Assembly (NCBI RefSeq): GCF_021390935.1 | Contig: NZ_JAJPUI010000006.1 | Span: forward strand, 372,001 to 436,000 | DNA length: 64,000 bases | Reading direction: 5' to 3' | Source: Streptomyces sp. CC228A | GTDB lineage: Bacteria; Actinomycetota; Actinomycetes; Streptomycetales; Streptomycetaceae | The notes under the pieces: generated by a model | What the model saw: only the letters and a program-made list of their open reading frames with translations | Databases searched by the model: none | Told to the model about the DNA's origin: nothing | Part shown: positions 58,679-64,000 of the stretch, one piece after another | Layout of the letters: every line of letters starts with the position of its first letter | How positions within the stretch are numbered: the first letter of the stretch is position 1 | Made by a program: the position numbers and the translations under genes

Positions 58679-59827
58679 CCCCGTCCCCTCCGGCGTCCGC
58701 CCCGCGTCCGCGGCCGCCGGCGCGCGGAGCGTCCGCTCCGGCGGCGGGGACCGGAGGGCCGCCCGCCCGGGCCGCCGGTGCGCCGGAGTCCTGGGGGCCG
58801 CCCGCCCGGGCCGCCGGTGCGCCGGAGTCCTCCAGCAGCTTCCCGACGGCCGCGGCGATGTCCTCCGCCGTCACCTCGTCCAGGCACGGGTGCCCGGGCA
58901 CGGGGCAGGTGCGCGCACGGGTCCCGGCGCAGGCGGCGCCCTGGTCGCCGAGGAGCACGTGCGGCACCCCGTAGGGCGCCCACCGCTCGGCGGGGACCAC
59001 CGGGGAGAACAGCGACACCACGGGTGTGCCCACCGCCGCGGCCAGGTGCGCGGGCCCCGTGTTCGGCGCCACGGCGGCGTCCGCGGCGGCCAGCACCGAC
59101 GCCAGCTCCGGCGGCGACGTCCGCCCGCCCAGGTCCAGGCCGTGGGCGCCCGCCACGAACGCGGTGAGGTCCCGCTCGGCCGGCCCGCCCGTCACGACGA
59201 CCCGGTGCCCGGCCTCCGCCAGCAGCCGCACCGCCTGGGCGCACCGCTCCGGGCTCCAGCAGCGCGCCGGAACGCTCGCGCCGGGGTGCACCACCACGTA
59301 CGGCCCCGGGCCCGTCAGCCCGCGGGCGCCGTCCGGCTCGTGGCGCACCCGCAGCCGCCCGTCGTCGCCGGGGGCGGCGGGAAGCCCGCCGCCGCCGCCA
59401 GGTCCGCCGCGGCCTCCGCCTCGTGCGCGTGCGGGGCCCGCCGGTGGCGCAGGTCCAGGAGGGAGCCGGGCGCGTCGACGCTGTCCGCGGCGATGTACGG
59501 CACGCCCGCCAGCCGCAGCAGCAGCGCGGCCGGCAGCGGGCTCTGGTGGAACGAGGTGAGGACCAGGGCCGCGTCGATCCGGGCCGCCGCCAGCCGGTCC
59601 ACCGTCCGCTCGACGTCCGCGCGGTCCACGGGCGGCGGGCTGAACCCCGCCCACGGCGCCTCCCAGACCAGGACCTCGTCCACGCCCGGCAGCATCCGCG
59701 CGGCCGGCGCCCCCAGCGGCCCGCACAGCAGGGTCACCCGGTCCGCCCGGTGGGCGACCGCCCGTACCGCGGGACCGGCGAGCAGCACGTCCCCGAAGCT
59801 GTCCTGCCGCACCACCAGCGCCCTCAC
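58675..59827 (-). pseudogene. GT9 heptosyltransferase-like protein 1, frameshifted
   Basis: GTG 59827 opens VRALVVRQDSFGDVLLAGPA, the GT9 motif, with LPGVDEVLVWEAPWAGFSPP and RIDAALVLTSFHQSPLPAAL. A shift at the G5 run 59370-59374 moves the sequence to GRLRVRHEPDGARGLTGPG, YVVVHPGASVPARCWSPERC, VVVTGGPAERDLTAFVAGA and NTGPAHLAAAVGTPVVSLFS, the donor site. A Zn-like pair of cysteines occurs in CAGTRARTCPVPGHPCLDEV, a known GT9 feature. The C-terminal tail contains a 13-residue tandem repeat. The stop at 58675 lies in another frame, so a second shift is likely. It overlaps gmhB by 4 bp. Confidence 0.78.
58756..58831. repeat. 39-bp tandem duplication in the heptosyltransferase 1 tail
   Basis: Two copies of a 37-bp identical block, beginning GGGCCGCCCGCCCGGGCCGC, start at 58756 and 58795. 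The 39-bp period is 13 codons, encoding repeated DSGAPAARAGGP. Confidence 0.9.
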
Positions 59828-60570
59828 AGCGGCCTCCGCACCGTCGACGGGTGCCCCAGCAGGTGCCGGACGGCTCCGAGCAGGTCGCGGCACACGTCGG
59901 GCGCGGCCGCCACCTCGGCGGGCAGGGTGCGCGTCGTCGGCACGAGGACCCCGCGGGCGCCCGCTGCGCGGGCCGCGTCCATGTCCGTGCCGATGTCGCC
60001 GATGACGGCGCACCGCTCCGGGTCCACCCCCAGCCGCCACGCGGCCTCCAGGATCAGCCCGGGGGCGGGCTTGCGGCAGCCGCAGCCGTCCTCCGGCAGG
60101 TGCGGGCAGTGCAGCCACACGTCGAGCGGCGTGCCGAGCAGGGCGTCCACCCGGGCGTTCACCTCCAGGACGGCGGCCTCCGTCAGCAGGCCCCGCCCGA
60201 TGCCCGACTGGTTCGACACGACCCCGACCGGTATGCGGCGCGCCCGCAGCAGCCGCACGGCCTCCCGCGCGCCCGGCATGAGCCGCACGCGCCGCGGATC
60301 GCCGTTGTACGGGACGTCGACGATGAGGGTGTCGTCCCGGTCGAAGAGGACCGCCCGCGGGTGGTCCGAGGCGTCCGGCGCGGACACCGAGGGGCGCGGC
60401 AGCGGGCGCCGGCGGCCGGGCGGCGCGACGCCGCGTCCGGGGGCGCCGGGGCCGCGGCACGGGACGGCGGCCGGGACACCGGGGGAGCCGCGGCGGCCTC
60501 GTCCGCCCCGGCGGCGGACGAGGGGGACGGGAGGCGGCGGCCCGGCGCGGGAGCGGTCATGCCCGGTCAC
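59824..60570 (-). CDS. gmhB: D-glycero-D-manno-heptose-1,7-bisphosphate 7-phosphatase-like HAD enzyme
   Basis: A 248-aa HAD phosphatase. After a Pro/Arg-rich leader of about 70 residues the catalytic motif AVLFDRDDTLIVDVPYNGDP appears, then GVVSNQSGIGRGLLTEAAVL and the GmhB zinc loop LHCPHLPEDGCGCRKPAPG. Motif IV is CAVIGDIGTDMDAARAAGAR. These features identify GmhB over other histidinol-phosphatase-like HADs. The GTG at 60570 keeps a single frame; an ATG at 60558-60560 overlaps the upstream stop but is in another frame. The gene is intact and overlaps heptosyltransferase 1 (GTGA). Confidence 0.9.
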   Translation of the reverse strand: MTGHDRSRAGPPPPVPLVRRRGGRGRRGSPGVPAAVPCRGPGAPGRGVAPPGRRRPLPRPSVSAPDASDHPRAVLFDRDDTLIVDVPYNGDPRRVRLMPGAREAVRLLRARRIPVGVVSNQSGIGRGLLTEAAVLEVNARVDALLGTPLDVWLHCPHLPEDGCGCRKPAPGLILEAAWRLGVDPERCAVIGDIGTDMDAARAAGARGVLVPTTRTLPAEVAAAPDVCRDLLGAVRHLLGHPSTVRRPL

Positions 60571-61581
60571 CCCCGTCCCCCTCGGCGCCGCCGTTCCAGC
60601 AGCCCGCCGAGCGGTACCGCACCTCGCCGGAGACCCGGTGCCAGACGGCCAGGACGGGGATCAGCGTGCTGGTCGCCGCCATCGTCAGCACCTCGTCCCG
60701 GGTGCGCGGACCCGGGGCGATCCGGGCCCAGGCGAACTCCGCGGTGCCCAGCGCCCAGCCGGCCGCCGCGACGCCCGCCGCCCTGCGCCTGCCGACCGCC
60801 GCCAGGAGCAGCGCGAGGCCGCCCGCGGCCGTGACCGCCGCGTGGCGCCGGATGCGGCCCCGGGGTGCGGCGGCCCGCTCCCACCAGTCGGGCCCGTGCA
60901 GCCGCGCCATCAACGCGTCGTCGGCGTTGCCCCGCTGCATCCGCAGCGACACCCACCGGTCGGCGGGCCGCACGGGGTGGTCGGTGCGCCGCTGCCCCCG
61001 CCGGACCAGCCACCCGGCGTCCAGCACCCGCAGCGCCAGGTCCGCGTCCTCCCGGAAGGCGCGGGGGAAGCGTTCGTCGAAGCCGCCCGCGGCCCGCAGC
61101 GCGTCCGTCCTGTACGCCATGTCGGCGGTCACCCACAGGGCCCGCTCCAGCCCCGCCGTGCTGCGCTCCCAGTCCGTCGGCCGGCGGTCGGCGGGCTGCG
61201 GGACGCGCAGCACCCCCTGGATGCCGCCCGTGTCGGGGGACGCCCCGTCGAGGTCCCGCGCGAGGTCCGTCCGCCAGGTGGGGGAGACCCGTACGTCGTC
61301 GTCCAGGAAGACCGTCCACGGCTCGCCGACGGCACGCAGTCCGGTGTTGCGGGCGGCGGCGGCCCCCGCCCGCCGCTGCGCAGCACGGCGGCCCGGTCCT
61401 TGAGGCCGCCGAGGGCCTCCAGCGGCAGTGGGGCGGCCGGCGGGCCGGGACGGTCGTCGACGACGACGATCCGGGCCGGCTCGGGACCCTCGCTCGCGGC
61501 GAGGGAGGCCAGGCAGTCGGCGAGGCACGGGCGCCCCACGGTGGGGACGACCACGGCGTACGCGGCGGGCGGAGGACTCAT
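60557..61581 (-). pseudogene. Glycosyltransferase family 2 with C-terminal membrane helices, one frameshift
   Basis: ATG 61581 opens MSPPPAAYAVVVPTVGRPCL, with RIVVVDDRPGPPAAPLPLEA. The frame breaks near 61370 after KDRAAVLRS and resumes as GAAAARNTGLRAVGEPWTVF, LDDDVRVSPTWRTDLARDL (catalytic DDD), FPRAFREDADLALRVLDAGW, then two hydrophobic segments (AVTAAGGLALLLAAVG, AGVAAAGWALGTAEFAWA). Corrected length is about 340 aa. It is the first gene of the minus-strand sugar operon that continues with gmhB. Confidence 0.8.
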
Positions 61582-61862
61582 GCGGCGACGCCTCCCGTGG
61601 TGATGCGGACTGTCCGTAATCGATCACCTTATGCGTATACGGTGCGATCCGCAGGAGGGCGTACGCGGCACGGTCGCGCATGAGCCACCTGCTCGCTGTC
61701 CGGCTTTCCGGGATGCAGGTCGCCCCGTGGCCGCCGCCGGTCCGCCTCCGTTCCGCAGGCGCCGGCCCTCCGTCCCGTACGGCCGGCTCCGATCCGCCGG
61801 CCAGGGCCGTGCCCCGCCCGGGCCCCGTACTGCTGCGGGGCCCGGCGGGGCACGGCCGGTGC
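61582..61862. promoter_or_regulatory. Upstream region of the sugar operon
   Basis: A 281-bp region, AT-richer between 61605 and 61650 (CGTAATCGATCACCTTATGC), which is likely to hold the promoter of the minus-strand operon starting with the GT2 gene. I cannot define -10/-35 boxes firmly. The right part is the terminator of the small acidic protein gene. Confidence 0.45.
61805..61857 (-). terminator. Long hairpin terminator
   Basis: A stem of about 22 bp with one bulged C: GGCCGTGCCCCGCC... pairs with ...GGCGGGGCACGGCC around an 8-nt loop. It lies 6 bp after the stop of the small acidic protein gene. Confidence 0.85.
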
Positions 61863-62072
61863 TCATGTGCTGCTGGTCTGGTCCTCCGGGTCCGGGATTC
61901 CCTCCGCCGGTTCGCCTTCCGCCTGGGAGGGCGTGGTCTGGCGTACGGGCCAGTAGTCGTCGTCGCCGGACTCCACGGCTGCCTGCCCGCGGATCCGCGC
62001 CAGCTCCTCGTCGGCCCGGCGCCGCTCACGCTGCCGGTCGTCGTCCTGCGGTGAACGCCTCTCGGCCATCAC
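61863..62072 (-). CDS. Small acidic hypothetical protein
   Basis: A 69-aa polar protein: MMAERRSPQDDDRQRERRRA, then DEELARIRGQAAVESGDDDY and a Gln/Glu/Pro-rich end. There are no hydrophobic segments; it is probably mostly disordered. A strong GGAAGGAGGTGAG lies before the GTG (62072) and ATG (62069) starts. It begins 4 bp after the SDR stop, so they form an operon. No function is known. Confidence 0.75.
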   Translation of the reverse strand: MMAERRSPQDDDRQRERRRADEELARIRGQAAVESGDDDYWPVRQTTPSQAEGEPAEGIPDPEDQTSST

Positions 62073-62075
62073 GGC

Positions 62076-62939
62076 TCACCTCCTTCCGGGTGGCTGCTCG
62101 GCTGCTTCCCGCCGCGGCGGGTACCCCGCTGCGGGGCGCTCACCGGGGCGCGGTTCGAGGGGGCGGGCCAGGGCGCGCGCCGCGCGCAGGGTCACCGCGT
62201 GCGGCAGCAGCCGGGCGGCCAGGCCCTCGGCCCTGCTGCGGCGGGAGCCCGCCCGTACGCGCCCGCGCCCCCGGGCCATGGCCCGCAGGCCCTGCGCGGC
62301 CACGAGGGCGGGGCTGTCCTTGCCCGGCTGCCGCCCGAGCCGTGTGTTCTCCAGGCCCGCGCGCCGGAAGAAGTCGGTGTCGGTGGCGCCCGGCAGCAGC
62401 ACGGTGACGGTGACCCCGGTGCCGCGCAGCTCGTCGCGCAGCGCCTCGGCGAACGACAGCAGGAACGCCTTCGAGGCGTGGTAGACCGCCTGGTACGGCC
62501 CGGGGACCTCGGCCGCCACCGAGGAGACGACCAGCAGCCGCCCCGCCCCGGCGTCCACCATGCCGGGCAGCAGGCGGCGGGCCAGGTGCAGGGTGGAGGA
62601 CACGTTGAGGTCGACGACCCGCGCGGTATCGGCCAGGTCCACGTCGAGGAAGGCGCCGCCGACGCTGGTCCCGGCGTTCAGTACGGCGGCCGCGACCGGC
62701 CGGCGGGTCGCGGCCACCGCCTGGACGAGTTGCTCGACGCCGTCGTAGGTCGCGAGGTCGGCCCGCACCTGGCGGACGTCGGCACCGCGGCGGCGCAGGT
62801 CGTCGGCGGCCCGCGAGAGCGCCCGGTTCTCGGCGCACACCACCAGGTCCCACCCGTGTTCCGCGAAGCGCCGCGCGAACTCCAGGCCGATCCCGCTGGA
62901 TGCGCCCGTGACCACGGCGAGCGGCTTTGTGAGGCTCAT
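62076..62939 (-). CDS. SDR-family short-chain dehydrogenase
   Basis: A 287-aa classical SDR with C-terminal extension. The cofactor motif is AVVTGASSGIGLEFARRFAE, then AAVLNAGTSVGGAFLDVDL, VVSSVAAEVPGPYQAVYHAS (catalytic Ser and Tyr) and KAFLLSFAEALRDELRGTG (Lys). It resembles DltE/YqjQ-like enzymes whose substrates are unclear. The last 60 residues are Arg/Ala-rich. The start MSLTKPLAVV is well placed at 62939. The small acidic gene follows in the same operon. Confidence 0.9.
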   Translation of the reverse strand: MSLTKPLAVVTGASSGIGLEFARRFAEHGWDLVVCAENRALSRAADDLRRRGADVRQVRADLATYDGVEQLVQAVAATRRPVAAAVLNAGTSVGGAFLDVDLADTARVVDLNVSSTLHLARRLLPGMVDAGAGRLLVVSSVAAEVPGPYQAVYHASKAFLLSFAEALRDELRGTGVTVTVLLPGATDTDFFRRAGLENTRLGRQPGKDSPALVAAQGLRAMARGRGRVRAGSRRSRAEGLAARLLPHAVTLRAARALARPLEPRPGERPAAGYPPRREAAEQPPGRR

Positions 62940-63449
62940 CGCACCGGGGTACCCCCGGGTCGGCTGGCTTGAACTCGGCCCAATGGTTTATCGTTCATCT
63001 ATGCGGTTGTGAAGGGCCCTTCACAAGTCCGCCGTGCCCCGGCTGGTTCCCCCGTCCAGCCGGGGCCTTCCTTATCTCCGCCGCGCTTCCGTCCGTCCCG
63101 CGCCCGGCGAGCGCCGCCCCCCTGCCGTCCCGCGCCCGGCGAGCGCCGCCCCTGCCGTCCTGCGCCCGGTATCCGCCGCGCCTCTCCTGCGCGCGGTGTG
63201 CGCTGCGCCTCGCTCGCTCGCGCGCGGGCTCCGCCGTTCGCCGTCCGGCCGCCGTCCGGTGCCCCGCCGCTCGCCGCCCGCCCGCCGCCGGTGCCCGCCG
63301 CCGTGCTCGTCCGCCGCTCCGACCGCTGGGGTCAGGGCGGGCCGCCCACCGGCGCGGGCCCGGCGCGGGCCCGCCGCCGCGGGGACCGGGCCGGCCAGGG
63401 ACACCCGCGGCCGGCCGCGGGCGGCGCCCGTCGGCAGGGCGTGTCGCCC
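62940..63449. other. Intergenic region: palindrome, short hairpin unit and degenerate repeats
   Basis: This 510-bp region holds an AT-rich stretch (62980-63010), a perfect 20-bp palindrome TTGTGAAGGG/CCCTTCACAA at 63007-63026, and a terminator-like hairpin at 63036-63066. From 63090 to about 63180 three decaying copies of a 31-32-bp unit (CCGTCCCGCGCCCGGCGAGC) follow, then low-complexity G/C sequence. No protein-coding gene is supported. Confidence 0.55.
63036..63066 (+). terminator. Hairpin with T-rich tail
   Basis: GCCCCGGCTGG at 63036-63046 pairs with CCAGCCGGGGC at 63056-63066, followed by CTTCCTTAT. On the plus strand it would end a very short transcript starting near 63000; on the minus strand it has no gene immediately upstream. 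Confidence 0.65.
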
Positions 63450-64000
63450 CTACAGCTCCCTGCGCAGCCGGGCGGCCAGCGTGGCCAGCCGCGGGTAGCG
63501 CTCGCCCAGCTCGGCCGCCCGCCGGTCGAGCTCCTGCGTGAGCCGCTCCGTCCGCTTGTCGACGTCCAACTCGTCCAGGATCCGGTCGATCTCGCTCAGC
63601 AGCGCCCCGTGCAGCTGCCACTGCCGCGGATGCTCCTGCACGTCCTCCAGCAGCAGGTCGGCGACCCGGTCGCGGGCGGCCCTGCCGGCCGCGAGCGCCT
63701 CCCCGAGCCGGTCCTCGGCCTCCTCCGCGCGGGCCGCGACCTGCGTGGTGACGAGCTGCGCGAAGCTCTCCACCGCCCGAGCCATGTGGCCGAACACCTG
63801 CTGGAGCCCGGCTGCCACGTCCGGCGGGAACAACCGCTCATCCGTCCGGAACTTCGCCAGGTCCGTCATCGTCCGCGACAGCACCCGCAGCACCACCGCG
63901 CAGATCTCCAGCGTGTCGAGGCCCGTCCGCAGCGCCACCCGTGCCAGCAGCCCCTGCCGGACCCGCGGGTTCAGACGCAGGCTCTCCTCGGCCTGCCGCA
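63450..64000 (-). CDS. C-terminal part of a FUSC/aromatic acid exporter-type protein, 5' end off the window
   Basis: The frame is open from the right window edge to a stop at 63450, giving at least 182 residues. It starts in RQAEESLRLNPRVRQGLL, then RTGLDTLEICAVVLRVLSRT and MTDLAKFRTDERLFPPDVAA, followed by a helical, charge-rich domain ending RYPRLATLAARLRREL. This arrangement matches the cytoplasmic region of the actinobacterial aromatic acid exporter/FUSC family, in which it follows a membrane domain. The membrane part would lie beyond the window. The identification rests on motif memory, so moderate confidence. Confidence 0.6.
   Translation of the reverse strand, partial: RQAEESLRLNPRVRQGLLARVALRTGLDTLEICAVVLRVLSRTMTDLAKFRTDERLFPPDVAAGLQQVFGHMARAVESFAQLVTTQVAARAEEAEDRLGEALAAGRAARDRVADLLLEDVQEHPRQWQLHGALLSEIDRILDELDVDKRTERLTQELDRRAAELGERYPRLATLAARLRREL

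Noticed and set aside
63090..63180. A CRISPR-like array from the repeated CCGTCCCGCGCCCGGCGAGC unit
   Set aside because: The three copies are adjacent with no spacers, they decay quickly, and no cas genes are present.
1..64000. tRNA or rRNA genes
   Set aside because: I found no cloverleaf with a TTCGA-type T-loop and no rRNA-like stretch in the parts I read for this; a covariance search would be needed to be certain.

Overview
The window comes from a high-GC actinomycete, almost certainly a Streptomyces or a very close relative. The evidence is strong G/C third-position bias, many GTG starts, nine copies of the Streptomyces parS site (GTTTCACGTGAAAC), DnaA boxes of the TTGTCCACA type, a SigR-type promoter in front of trxBA, and the gene order dnaB-dinF-rplI-rpsR-ssb-rpsF ... 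murJ-sigM-trxBA-parBA-rsmG-jag-yidC-yidD-rnpA-rpmH-dnaA, which is the flank of oriC in this genus.

Region 1 (1-2.6 kb) is a small accessory patch: a partial hypothetical gene, a 1.3-kb IS3-family element (317-1619), the 3' part of a DUF6193-like gene cut off at the element's edge, and a convergent remnant of an HTH protein. Region 2 (2.6-37.6 kb) is the conserved core next to oriC and is intact. It holds replication (dnaB), ribosomal proteins, ssb, cell-wall genes (femX, a bifunctional PBP, murJ and its pseudokinase partner), inositol phosphate synthase, CCA transferase, sigM with its anti-sigma factor, the thioredoxin system, parAB, and the rpmH-rnpA-yidD-yidC-jag-rsmG block. All nine parS sites lie here.

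At about 37,606 the dnaA gene stops abruptly after 40 codons and joins a DUF2795 gene and its terminator hairpin. From there to 64 kb the content is of the kind found far from oriC: an RpiR/MurR-like regulator, a PAS/GAF-SpoIIE phosphatase running in frame into DUF3140, topoisomerase IB, an MFS exporter, and a 15-kb minus-strand surface-sugar locus. That locus carries GmhA, HldE and GmhB (three steps towards ADP-heptose), two GT9 heptosyltransferase-like proteins, several other glycosyltransferases, a UDP-glucuronate decarboxylase-like enzyme, a carbamoyltransferase and a YbdK-type ligase. Two SDRs, a small acidic protein and a partial FUSC-type transporter complete the region. No parS was seen right of the junction. 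The join is therefore either a real rearrangement that broke one dnaA copy or an assembly chimera.

Most genes of the heptose sub-cluster carry single-base frameshifts, several next to G5/C5 runs, while neighbouring genes are intact. Homopolymer undercalling is the simplest explanation, but recent decay cannot be excluded from sequence alone. In the sugar locus and in several core operons the genes overlap by 4 bp (ATGA or GTGA), which points to translational coupling.
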